From Ardenticatenales bacterium (GTDB lineage: Bacteria > Chloroflexota > Anaerolineae > Promineifilales > Promineifilaceae): a stretch of 64,000 nucleotides of DNA. The stretch is taken from the NCBI GenBank assembly GCA_020634515.1, contig JACKBL010000004.1:496001-560000 (forward strand), written 5' to 3'. Position numbers and translations under genes: made by a program. Positions 17,757 to 25,480 of the stretch are shown one piece after another. Each line of letters begins with the position of its first letter. Position 1 is the stretch's first letter. The notes beneath the pieces are model-generated. The model was not told the DNA's origin, ran no database searches, and was given only the letters and a program-made list of their open reading frames with translations.

Positions 17757-19238
17757 ATGTTCAAGAAAATCCTCATTGTAAATCGGGGTGAGATTGGCGT
17801 GCGCGTCGTGCGCACCTGCCGTGAAATGGGTATCAAAACGGTGGCTGTGTACGAAGCCGCCGACGTGGGATCGCTGCACGTCCGTCTGGCGGACGAGTGC
17901 GTGCGCCTGGACTCGCCGCGGGGGTTTGCGGATGAGGCGGCGATTCTGGCGATTGCCCGGGACATGGGCGTCGATGCGGTCCATCCCGGATATGGTTTTC
18001 TGGCGGAAAAACCGGACGTGGCCCGTGCTTGCGCAGATGCCGGCATCACCTATATCGGCCCCCCCCCGGAACTGATTGCCCTCCTCCGCAACAAGATCGA
18101 CACCCTGGACCAGGCGCGCGCCGCCGGTTTCCAGACCATTACCTACTCCTCCGTCTCCTTTGGCCCCGACGAATTCGACGCGCTGCAAGCGGAAGCGGGG
18201 CGCATCGGATACCCCCTGGTTGTCAAATCCTGCCGCGGCGGACGCGGACGTGGCTCCCGCCTCGTGCGCCGCCCGGACAATCTGGCGCAAACCGTGCGCC
18301 GCGCCCGCGCCGAAGCGCAAACCCACTATGGCCATGAGCGCATGTATCTGGAAAAAGCGGTGATGGCCGCGCACCAGGTGGGCGTGCAGATTTTGGGGGA
18401 CAACGACGGGAACCTGGTTCACCTGGGTGAGCGCGAAGGTTCGCTCATCTACAGCAACCAGAAGGTGGTGGAAGAAGCGCCCGCGCCCTGCCTCTCGCCG
18501 ACGCAGCGGGAACAACTCTGGGAGACGGCGTTGGCCCTGGCGCGTCTGTTTGGGTTGAAAAATGCCGGCACAATCGAATTCCTCATCGACGGCGACGGCA
18601 AACAATACTTCGCCGAAATCAAACCCCGCCTCCAGCGCGAACACATCCTCACCGAAATGATCACCGGCGTAGACCTCGTGCGCGAGCAAATACGCCTCGC
18701 CGCCGCGCAGCCCCTGCAACTCACCCAATCACAGATCACCCAATCCGGTTGGGCCATTGCCTGCCGCATCAGCGCCGAAGACCCGTGGAACAACTTCCTC
18801 CCCAGCCCTGGCCCCGTTCTCCAATTCCGCGCCCCTGACGGACCCGGCGTCCGCACCGACACCTACCTTTATAGTGGCTGCGAAATCCCCGCCACCTACG
18901 ATCCACTCATCGCCAAGCTGGCCGTATGGGGCGAAGACCGCCGGCAAAGCCTTGCCCGGATGCGCCGCGCCCTCGAAGAATTTATTCTGGTTGGCCCGCC
19001 TACCAACATCCCCTACCTGCAGCGCCTCCTGCGGTCAGCCGATTTTGATGCCGGCCAATACAACACGGAATTTCTCACCCACCCCTTCCACGAAAACCCC
19101 CTCCCCCGCGAACATTACCGCGACCTCGCCGTTGCTGCCGCCCTGCTCCACCTCCGCCGCACCAACCTCCTCACCCCCCAGCAGCCGCCAAAAACACGCT
19201 CCGCCTGGCACCACGATAGTCGGCGACTGCCGGGCTAG
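17757..19238 (+). CDS. Biotin carboxylase-like subunit (AccC family), atypical active site
   Basis: 493 residues: an N-terminal domain (KKILIVNRGEIGVRVVRTCR), ATP-grasp (SCRGGRGRGSR, QKVVEEAPAP) and C-terminal domain (CRISAEDP...FLPSPG). The family carboxylates biotin on a carrier protein using ATP and bicarbonate. Odd points: where E. coli AccC has EMNTRIQVEH, this protein has EIKPRLQREH, so the conserved Asn is Lys289 and the Thr and Val are changed; EREGSLIYSNQK replaces the usual ERDCSxQRRHQK. The conserved Glu and Arg remain. The start at 17757 follows AAAGGACAGG. The next gene encodes the carrier; no carboxyltransferase lies in the window. It may be a divergent acyl-CoA carboxylase. Confidence 0.82.
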   Translation: MFKKILIVNRGEIGVRVVRTCREMGIKTVAVYEAADVGSLHVRLADECVRLDSPRGFADEAAILAIARDMGVDAVHPGYGFLAEKPDVARACADAGITYIGPPPELIALLRNKIDTLDQARAAGFQTITYSSVSFGPDEFDALQAEAGRIGYPLVVKSCRGGRGRGSRLVRRPDNLAQTVRRARAEAQTHYGHERMYLEKAVMAAHQVGVQILGDNDGNLVHLGEREGSLIYSNQKVVEEAPAPCLSPTQREQLWETALALARLFGLKNAGTIEFLIDGDGKQYFAEIKPRLQREHILTEMITGVDLVREQIRLAAAQPLQLTQSQITQSGWAIACRISAEDPWNNFLPSPGPVLQFRAPDGPGVRTDTYLYSGCEIPATYDPLIAKLAVWGEDRRQSLARMRRALEEFILVGPPTNIPYLQRLLRSADFDAGQYNTEFLTHPFHENPLPREHYRDLAVAAALLHLRRTNLLTPQQPPKTRSAWHHDSRRLPG

Positions 19239-19291
19239 GTGTTCCTCCCAACCGCCACCGGATAAACCATCCCCATGTACAAGGATACCCC

Positions 19292-19789
19292 ATGAGCAGA
19301 TTAGCCGTAACCATTGCCGGACACACTTTTGAAGTCGAGGTCAAGGGGGCGCCCCGTAATGGCGGCAGTTTCCCCGTCACCATCAACGGCGAAACCGTCA
19401 ACGTCGTCATGCCCGGCTCAGACCACACCGCCCCCGACCTGGAGTGGCTGATCATTGATGGCCGCCCCTACGAACTCGTCTACAACGCGGAAACGCGCGG
19501 GCTGCGCGCCTTCAGCGGCCTCCACCGCGTGCAAGTCCGCGACATGGAAGCCAGCTTTACCCGTCCCCCCAGCAGTGACGGGCGCGTCAAGGCCCCCATT
19601 CCCGGCCTGATTGCGCGTGTGTTGGTGTCGCCGGGGGATATGGTCGAAGTCGGCCAGCCGCTGTTCACGCTGGAAGCGATGAAGATGGAAAATGAGATTC
19701 GTTCGCCGGCGTCAGGAACCGTCGTCTCCTTACACGTAGAAGTCGGCCAGAGCGTGGCCCGTAATGAACTGATGGCGGAGATAGAATAG
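19292..19789 (+). CDS. Biotin carboxyl carrier protein (biotinyl domain)
   Basis: 165 residues. The C-terminal 70 residues form a biotinyl domain with the attachment motif LEAMKMENEI (Lys in MKM) and typical PIPGLIARVLVSPGDMV and GTVVSLHVEVGQSV strands. The N-terminal half is a small beta-rich domain seen in carriers of acyl-CoA or pyruvate carboxylases. It lies 53 bases after the biotin carboxylase and is surely its carrier. A Thr/Pro-poor linker (TRPPSSDGR) joins the two parts. Confidence 0.9.
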   Translation: MSRLAVTIAGHTFEVEVKGAPRNGGSFPVTINGETVNVVMPGSDHTAPDLEWLIIDGRPYELVYNAETRGLRAFSGLHRVQVRDMEASFTRPPSSDGRVKAPIPGLIARVLVSPGDMVEVGQPLFTLEAMKMENEIRSPASGTVVSLHVEVGQSVARNELMAEIE

Positions 19790-19882
19790 ACATTACCAGC
19801 GTAGTCTCTCATTCAACGTGACGCTTCTGATACGACCAACGGCCAACCACCAACCGCCAACTTTTCCCCAGGAGGGGCATGG

Positions 19883-20653
19883 ATGATCTTTAATCCCATC
19901 ACCTTGTTGCTCGGGCTGCTTGCCATGATCATTGTCCGCGCCAATCGCGCCTGGTATCGTCGCAAGATCAAAAACATACAAGTCCCCCGCAAGCCTATCA
20001 CCCACCAACTACTGGCGGCGTTGGGCGTCGCGGTGGCGATTTTTACCTTCACCCGCCCTTTAGATGTCATCGGTTTTCTGCTGGCGGCGGTAGCGCTGCT
20101 TGCCGGCATTCGCTTTATCTACACCTCCCTCTCCAGCCACATCCCACCCAAATCATTCGCCGTGCGTATCGGCGAGCCTGTCCCCGACTTCACCGCCCTG
20201 GATGGCGACGGAAACGCCTTCACCCTCTCCTCCCTGCGCGGACGCCCCGTCCTCGTCAAATTCTTTCGTGGTCACTGGTGACAATACTGTCGCGCTGAGT
20301 TGCAGCGCTGGATTGCTTTTCAACCGGAGTTTGCCGCCCTGGGTTTGCAAATCGTCACCATCAGCCCGGACACCCCCGCGGAAGTCGCCATGATGCGGCA
20401 GCGCGATGGCCTGCAAGACATCATCGTGCTCAGCGACGAGGAATTACGGGTCGCGCAAACCTACAACCTGATGCACGAAAACGCCATGACCGACTACCCC
20501 AAGCGTAAATTACGCCGCACCCTGATGATTCCCACCACCCTGCTCATCGGGGCCGATGGGCGCGTCAAATGGTTTGAGCAGACCGATGATTATCGTATCC
20601 GCGAAGACGCGGACCACGTATTGACAGCCGTGCGGCAGGCGCTGACGACATGA
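19883..20653 (+). CDS. Thioredoxin-fold redoxin (AhpC/TSA-like) selenoprotein candidate, UxxC
   Basis: A 257-codon frame including stop, interrupted only by TGA at 20279-20281 (codon 133). Read as selenocysteine, the active site is HW-U-QYC-RAEL, exactly where relatives have HWCPYCR. Before it lie two membrane helices (LLLGLLAMIIV and a ~45-85 region), GEPVPDFTALDGDGNAFTLSSLRG and VLVKFFRG; after it come TISPDTPAEVAMM, the YP/R region and PTTLLIGADGRVKW, all of the redoxin fold. The frame is identical on both sides and the downstream half has no start or ribosome site of its own. A GC stem with loop AGTTG begins ten bases after the TGA. A true nonsense mutation is the alternative, but loss of the resolving half would not leave such clean sequence. 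Confidence 0.82.
20279..20308 (+). promoter_or_regulatory. Recoding site: Sec UGA plus bacterial SECIS-like hairpin
   Basis: TGA is followed after ten bases by GCGCTG-AGTTG-CAGCGC, a perfect 6-bp stem with a five-base loop containing GU, about 17-21 bases from the codon. Bacterial SECIS elements sit at this distance and usually show a G/U in the apical loop, where SelB binds. Confidence 0.65.
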
Positions 20654-20658
20654 CGAAA

Positions 20659-20684
20659 CCGGCGTGACGCCTGCCGGCATTTTT
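20659..20684 (+). terminator. Possible intrinsic terminator after redoxin gene
   Basis: CCGGC and GCCGG arms around GTGACGCCT are followed by CATTTTT, directly after the redoxin stop. The stem is short, and one arm is part of a TGCCGGCA palindrome. Confidence 0.4.
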
Positions 20685-20759
20685 CCAACACACCCATCAT
20701 CTTCCCGGAAGTCATTTTGCCACTCACTGCCCTTGAAGTCGTGTAGTTAATCATTACAG

Positions 20760-21323
20760 ATGGCCTCTCTTGAGTATCTGCCAGACGAAAAACTGATTGC
20801 CGCCTGCCAGGCTGGCGAGAATGACGCCTGGCACACCCTGGTGCAGCGTTATTCTCGCCTGGTCTACACCATCCCCGCCCGGTATGGCCTCACGCGGACG
20901 GAAATTGATGATGTCTACCAGACGGTCTGGATGAATCTGCTCAAGCATCTTCCCCACCTCAACCGCCCCGATCGCGTGGCCGCCTGGCTGGTGACCACCG
21001 CCCGCCGCGAATGTTGGGAGCGCCGCCGCCGCGCCGACTACACACACACTGTCAGCGTGGACCCCACGGAAATTGCCGCCGAAAGCTGGGTGGAGTTGAT
21101 GTCCACGGAGGAAATCGTCAACCGGTACGAACAACACCAGGCCATGCGTAATGCCCTGGAACAGTTGGGGAAGTTTTGCCGGCATCTGCTTCAGCTCCTC
21201 TACTACGACCCCCAAAAACCCGCCTACACCGACATTGCCACCACCCTCAACATCCCGATTGGTTCCATTGGCCCCAAACGTGCCCGCTGTCTGCAAAAAC
21301 TACGCCAATTGATGCTGGACTAA
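20760..21323 (+). CDS. ECF-type RNA polymerase sigma factor
   Basis: 187 residues. Region 2 is visible in LVQRYSRLVYTIPARYGLTRTEIDDVYQTVWMNLLKHL and region 2.4-like DRVAAWLVTTARRECWERRRR; region 4 in LLYYDPQKPAYTDIATTLNIPIGSIGPKRARCLQKLRQ, a helix-turn-helix that binds the -35 box. No ribosome site is seen before the ATG. It is followed, after three hairpin repeats, by a zf-HC2/FecR membrane protein that is most likely its anti-sigma partner. The target promoters are unknown. Confidence 0.88.
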   Translation: MASLEYLPDEKLIAACQAGENDAWHTLVQRYSRLVYTIPARYGLTRTEIDDVYQTVWMNLLKHLPHLNRPDRVAAWLVTTARRECWERRRRADYTHTVSVDPTEIAAESWVELMSTEEIVNRYEQHQAMRNALEQLGKFCRHLLQLLYYDPQKPAYTDIATTLNIPIGSIGPKRARCLQKLRQLMLD

Positions 21324-21338
21324 CCACACCACTTCAGC

Positions 21339-21576
21339 AAATCTTCCCGGAAGCTCACCGCCAGGCTCAAACCAGCTTCCGGGAAGATGATTATGTATCT
21401 TCTTGCGCGCAAATCTTCCCGGAAGCTCACCGCCAGGCTCAAATCAGGCTCAAACCAGCTTCCGGGAAGGTGATTATGTATTTTCTTGCGCGCAAATCTT
21501 CCCGGAAGCTCACCGCCAGGCTCAAACCAGGCTCAAACCAGCTTCCGGGAAGGTGATTATGTATTTTCTTGCGCCC
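21339..21576 (+). repeat. Three tandem 72-83-bp units, each a CTTCCCGGAAGC hairpin
   Basis: Units begin at 21339, 21411 and 21494. Each has CTTCCCGGAAGCTCACCGCC, CAGGCTCAAA, the mirror arm AGCTTCCGGGAAG and the tail GTGATTATGTATTTTCTTGCGC. The second and third units carry an extra CAGGCTCAAA. The same arms recur as a perfect hairpin at 27267-27299 and a half-copy near 20702. The array sits exactly between sigma factor and anti-sigma gene, so it may set their expression ratio (attenuation or RNA processing), or be a selfish palindromic repeat. Confidence 0.85.
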
Positions 21577-21604
21577 CGCACCCTCTGTTTGTGCAGAGTA
21601 ACGC

Positions 21605-23041
21605 ATGATGACCTTTTCCGAGGCAGAACACCTCCCTATTGAAACCCTGGCCGACTACGCCGAATGTCGCCTGACGCCCGATGACGCGGCGCGTGCCGCC
21701 GCGCACCTGGCCGGCTGCCCGGCCTGTCAGGCGGATGTGGCCTGGCTGCGGCAAATCATCGTCCTCATCGGCAGCGATGATTGGGAAGATGCCCCCTCCG
21801 CGCTCACGCGCCAGATTGTGCGCAGCTTCCGCCCGGCGCCGTCCCCGTTCGCCTTATGGGCCGCATGGCTGCGCCGCCCACCAATACGCCTCGCCGCCGC
21901 CTTCGTCGTTCTCTTGCTGTTGCTGAGCGGTTACTGGCTGCTACGCCCCCCCGCCAGAAAGCTCGCCACCATCACCGCCCAACAGGGGCTGGTCGAAATT
22001 CGCCGCGAAAACGAGACGGCCTGGCGGACGGCTACCGGCACAGTTGTCCTTTCCGCCGGCAGCGAAATACGCACCGGTCCTGATTCCGGCGCCCGTCTTC
22101 CCTTCTTTGATGGCAGCATCCTCCACCTGGGAGCCAACACAACCATTAACGTTGACGCCATCGTCGCCGGTGACGACGGGGGGCGCATCGTCTTGCTACG
22201 GCAGTCGCTCGGCTCCGTACGTTACGAGGTGGAAACAGCGCCCACCGCCCAATCCCGCTTCGAAATCAACACCCCCGGCGCCGCCATCTTCGTGCATGGT
22301 ACGGTGTTCGACCTGCAAGTCGCCCCTGATGGGGCCACAACCCTGCATATGGTGACCGGGCAAGTGACCGTGCGCGCGCAGAATGAGGAGATGGTAGCCG
22401 CGGCGAACCAGACAGTCCTCGTTGCCCCGGGCCAGCCGCCTTTGCGGCTATCGCCCGTTCCGCCCACGCCGACGCGCGCGGCTATCCGCCTGGCGACAGC
22501 CACGGCCCTGCCGGTCGTGACCGCCAGCGCCACGCCGACTGACGCGCCCTCGGCGACGCCCACGCGGATTCCACCGACGCGGACACCATCGCCCGCGCCC
22601 AGCGACACGGCCACGTCACCGCCGCCCACCACGCAGGCGCCGCCCAGCCCCCCGCCTCCGCCTACCGAGACACAGCCCCCGCCACCGTCGCCTACCGACA
22701 CGCAGTCTCCCCCGTCAACGGCGACCCGTGGCCCTGTTCCCGTCCTTACAGTCACCTTGTCGCCGCCTACGCTGCAGCCGACAAGCCCGCCTGAGGGGAC
22801 GCGCGTGCCCGCGGCATCCGAAACGCCCTTCCCGATCCCCACGCCGCGACCGACGCCAACACTCAGCCCGACTCATGCGCCACCGCCGACGGAAGAAGTC
22901 GGTATGTCCGTGGCCGCATCAGGATCGTTTGCCTCTATGTTCATTGTCTTTGCCAGCGATGGTGACGGCTCTTCCCCTTTGCCTCTCACCATCTCCCTGA
23001 TAGGCGGCGTGGGAGCGCCCGGCCCACGTCCGCCCAGGTAA
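21605..23041 (+). CDS. zf-HC2 anti-sigma / FecR-domain membrane protein with Pro/Thr-rich tail
   Basis: 478 residues. An N-terminal zinc-finger anti-sigma domain (ADYAECRL...AAHLAGCPACQAD, with HxxxCxxC) is followed by one membrane helix (residues ~98-118, AAAFVVLLLLLSGYWLL) and a FecR domain outside the membrane (TITAQQGLVEIRR, GSEIRTGPDSGARLPFFDGS, GTVFDLQVAPDG). From residue ~290 there is a low-complexity PT/PS-rich stretch of ~140 residues, then a short hydrophobic end. Expected to hold the preceding sigma factor at the membrane and release it on an envelope signal. The Pro/Thr tail likely spans the cell wall. Confidence 0.85.
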   Translation: MMTFSEAEHLPIETLADYAECRLTPDDAARAAAHLAGCPACQADVAWLRQIIVLIGSDDWEDAPSALTRQIVRSFRPAPSPFALWAAWLRRPPIRLAAAFVVLLLLLSGYWLLRPPARKLATITAQQGLVEIRRENETAWRTATGTVVLSAGSEIRTGPDSGARLPFFDGSILHLGANTTINVDAIVAGDDGGRIVLLRQSLGSVRYEVETAPTAQSRFEINTPGAAIFVHGTVFDLQVAPDGATTLHMVTGQVTVRAQNEEMVAAANQTVLVAPGQPPLRLSPVPPTPTRAAIRLATATALPVVTASATPTDAPSATPTRIPPTRTPSPAPSDTATSPPPTTQAPPSPPPPPTETQPPPPSPTDTQSPPSTATRGPVPVLTVTLSPPTLQPTSPPEGTRVPAASETPFPIPTPRPTPTLSPTHAPPPTEEVGMSVAASGSFASMFIVFASDGDGSSPLPLTISLIGGVGAPGPRPPR

Positions 23042-23049
23042 TCCCCTAA

Positions 23050-23081
23050 AATGCCGGCATGGGTCAAACCATGCCGGCATT
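23050..23081 (+). terminator. Hairpin made of two TGCCGGCA palindromes
   Basis: AATGCCGGCATGG, a six-base loop, and CCATGCCGGCATT form a perfect 13-bp stem just after the FecR-protein stop, followed by a pyrimidine run (CCCCTTCTTT). Likely a terminator; the T-run is imperfect. Confidence 0.6.
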
Positions 23082-23124
23082 CCCCTTCTTTGGCATCACT
23101 TCTTTTTTCCCCTCCTCCCGCACC

Positions 23125-23153
23125 AACCCCCTCCCCATAACGGGGAGGGGGTT
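23125..23153. terminator. C/G-rich hairpin, possible terminator
   Basis: AACCCCCTCCCC, loop ATAAC and GGGGAGGGGGTT form a perfect 12-bp stem. No T-run follows on the plus strand; the minus strand is preceded by GGGG-rich sequence. Its role is uncertain. Confidence 0.4.
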
Positions 23154-23244
23154 TGGGGAAAATGGGACCAGTTTCCCCCCCTGATGCCCCCAATCATGTA
23201 TTTTCATCCTCATAGCCGTCTCTGTATAGATACTTGGTAACCGC

Positions 23245-23339
23245 TAAGGAACGGAAATCAAACAAGACAGCGAAGTTGTTTCCTTACCGTTCCTTCAAAC
23301 TGACGACGCCATTCCGTACTTTATTTCATCGTCAGTCCT
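23245..23339 (-). repeat. 95-bp dispersed element, copy 2 (reverse orientation)
   Basis: The reverse complement aligns without gaps to 13551-13645 with 8 mismatches. Both internal inverted repeats are kept (one differs by compensating-looking changes). Such conservation in non-coding DNA 10 kb apart suggests a small mobile or functional structured element. Confidence 0.8.
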
Positions 23340-23554
23340 GGGCAGATTGGTCCAATCGTCAGAAGCCTGTTTCCCTGTAAGAAGTAGCGTAAGAAGGACC
23401 AAAGTCTCTATTCCCCCTGCTCTTCATTTGCTACAGTTATCTTAGCCAGGCGCAGTACTCCATCATTCTTCCCACTTTTGTTGCGCCCGCGCGCCGCGTG
23501 CGGCGCATCTTTCTGCATCAGGTTACTTCGTCATTGTAGTACAAGGAGAACCTT

Positions 23555-24307
23555 ATGTTGTCATCGGACGAATACGTTACCTTTGCCGACACCCTGCCGG
23601 CAACTACACAACAATGGGGCGAGATATTTCCTCCGATTTTGCTCGCACCCCCCACGTCTGCGTGGACGCAGCCCGCCGTCGAAATCCGACCCACGCCTGC
23701 CGGCAAGCGCGGCTATCTCCGCGCCAAAAGAATGTTTGACCTAATCGCCTGTTTTCTCCTCTTTCCCTTTGCGCTTATTCTCACCATCATCATTGCTTAT
23801 TTCATCTGGCTGGAAGATGGCGGCCCGCCATTCTTCCAACAAACCCGCACCGGGCAACATGGCCGCCGCTTCAGCATGTTCAAATTCCGTACCATGGTGC
23901 GCAATGCCGAAGAAATGAAGCAGCAGTTGATGCACCTGAACGAACTACAGCCGCCCGACTTCAAGATCGCCAACGATCCGCGCGTCACGCGCGTGGGAAA
24001 GTTTCTGCGTCGCAGCAGCCTGGACGAACTACCGCAGATCATCAACGTCATCAAGGGCGATATGAGCCTCGTCGGTCCTCGTCCTACCTCTTTCAAGGCG
24101 GAAACGTATGAGCCGTGGCAGCGGCAGCGACTGGCCGTTGTGCCCGGCTTGACGGGACTCTGGCAGGTTTCCGGGCGCAGCGAGCTTGAATTTGATGAGC
24201 GCGTGATGTTGGACATCGAATACATCGAAAACCAATCTCTCTGGTTGGATTTGCGTATTTTGTGGCAAACGGTCGGCAGCGTCTTCAAGGGGCGCGGTGC
24301 TTATTGA
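23555..24307 (+). CDS. Priming sugar-phosphate transferase (bacterial sugar transferase family)
   Basis: 250 residues. A cytoplasmic N-terminal stretch of ~60 residues precedes one hydrophobic segment (MFDLIACFLLFPFALILTII) and the catalytic domain with KFRTM, RRSSLDELPQ, GDMSLVGPRP and PGLTGLWQVSGRS. Family members move a sugar phosphate from UDP-sugar to undecaprenyl phosphate, the first step of exopolysaccharide or O-antigen assembly. It lacks the four-helix N-terminal part of WbaP-like enzymes. AAGGAG lies before the ATG. It opens the polysaccharide gene set. Confidence 0.9.
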   Translation: MLSSDEYVTFADTLPATTQQWGEIFPPILLAPPTSAWTQPAVEIRPTPAGKRGYLRAKRMFDLIACFLLFPFALILTIIIAYFIWLEDGGPPFFQQTRTGQHGRRFSMFKFRTMVRNAEEMKQQLMHLNELQPPDFKIANDPRVTRVGKFLRRSSLDELPQIINVIKGDMSLVGPRPTSFKAETYEPWQRQRLAVVPGLTGLWQVSGRSELEFDERVMLDIEYIENQSLWLDLRILWQTVGSVFKGRGAY

Positions 24308-24323
24308 AACCATGTAACAAGGC

Positions 24324-25334
24324 GTGATCAAAGAACAGTTGCTACACCTGGATAGACTGCGCTGGGTGCAACGAGTTTGGGGACCTCGCTGTCTCACCGT
24401 GCTGGCTTACCACCGTATTGCCGACCCCCACCAGGCGGATTTTCGCACCTATCGCGCCAACGTCAGCGCCACGCCCGCGAATTTCGCGGCGCAACTGGAT
24501 TTCTTGCATAAACATTTCCAGCCGGTTTCTCTCGCGGAGGTGCTGGCGTGGTTGGAGGAGGGGCGTTCGCTGCCGCGTTACCCGGCGTTGGTGACGTTTG
24601 ATGATGGTTATGCGGATAATTGGTCGGCGGCAATGCCGGCACTTCGTGCCCACCAAACCCCCGCCCACATCTTCCTCGCCACCGCCTACATCGGCCAAAA
24701 CCGCCCCTTCTTCTGGGACCTGGCCGCCTACTGCTTCCACCACACCCCCCTGCCCGAAGCCGAACTCCCCGGACAGGGGCGCGTCAGTTGGCCCGACCCA
24801 CAAAGCAAACAATCCGCCCTGGAAAACTGGCTTGCCTGGCTAAAAACCCTCCCCGACGCCGCCAAATGGGTCGCCCTGGAGCAGTTGCCGGACCAACTCC
24901 ACGTCACCATACCCGACAACGCCTTCGCCGGCCTCCATCTCACCTGGGACCAGGTGCGCCAAATGGCCCGCGAAGGCATCTCCTTTGGCGCACACACCCA
25001 CACCCACCCCATCATGACGCGCATCTCATTGCCGCAAGCGCGTCATGAAGCGAACCTTAGCCGCGCACGGCTGCAAGAAGAACTCGGACAATCGGTGACC
25101 ACCTTCGCCTTCCCCAACGGACAGGCCACCGATTTCAACACGCGGCTGCAAGACATGCTGCATCAATGCGGCTTCCGCGCCGCTTTTACCCTGCTCCCCG
25201 GCCCCAACCGCGCCCGTCAGGCGCGCCGCGCCCCCTTCGCCATCCGCCGCGTTGCCATCCACTACCGCGACGCGCTGCCGCGTTTTGCCGGCAAAGTCAT
25301 GGGCCTCACCCGCCTCATCAACCTGCCACGATGA
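24324..25334 (+). CDS. Polysaccharide deacetylase
   Basis: 336 residues from a GTG start 17 bases after the sugar transferase. NodB-type motifs: TVLAYHRI, the metal-binding TFDDGYADNW (Asp-Asp), and GAHTHTHPIM, where His pairs complete the zinc site; FAFPNGQ is a later conserved motif. It removes acetyl groups from amino sugars in a secreted or lipid-linked polymer. No signal peptide is seen. Neighbours indicate a role in exopolysaccharide maturation. Confidence 0.88.
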   Translation: MIKEQLLHLDRLRWVQRVWGPRCLTVLAYHRIADPHQADFRTYRANVSATPANFAAQLDFLHKHFQPVSLAEVLAWLEEGRSLPRYPALVTFDDGYADNWSAAMPALRAHQTPAHIFLATAYIGQNRPFFWDLAAYCFHHTPLPEAELPGQGRVSWPDPQSKQSALENWLAWLKTLPDAAKWVALEQLPDQLHVTIPDNAFAGLHLTWDQVRQMAREGISFGAHTHTHPIMTRISLPQARHEANLSRARLQEELGQSVTTFAFPNGQATDFNTRLQDMLHQCGFRAAFTLLPGPNRARQARRAPFAIRRVAIHYRDALPRFAGKVMGLTRLINLPR

Positions 25335-25366
25335 TCCGATTATTCGTTGGCCCCCCGCACATACAG

Positions 25367-25372
25367 TATAAT
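25367..25372 (+). promoter_or_regulatory. TATAAT -10 box ahead of the DUF411 gene
   Basis: A perfect TATAAT 109 bases before the DUF411 start. A convincing -35 box is not present (TTCGTT at 18 bases is weak). It would give a leader of roughly 100 bases. Confidence 0.35.
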
Positions 25373-25480
25373 GTGCCTGGCGGCTGTGGCTTTCCCATTG
25401 TCCGGCAGCCGTCTGTCCGCGCAAGTTGTCTACTTCCAACCAATGAATGACAAAAACCCACGTAAAGGAGCGTGCATCAT

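Larger units (their letters stand above)
23042..23554. other. Intergenic region with two hairpins and a dispersed repeat
   Basis: About 510 bases without a supported gene. In order it holds a palindrome-built hairpin, a C-rich hairpin, and the second copy of the 95-bp element. The final 200 bases lead into the sugar transferase gene, whose ATG follows ACAAGGAGAACCTT. Confidence 0.6.

Noticed and set aside
17706..18728. Long minus-strand frame opposite the biotin carboxylase
   Set aside because: Shadow of a GC-rich gene: the plus strand carries clear biotin carboxylase motifs throughout.
21339..21576. CRISPR array
   Set aside because: Only three units, no variable spacers, units of 72-83 bases that are themselves hairpins, and no cas genes.
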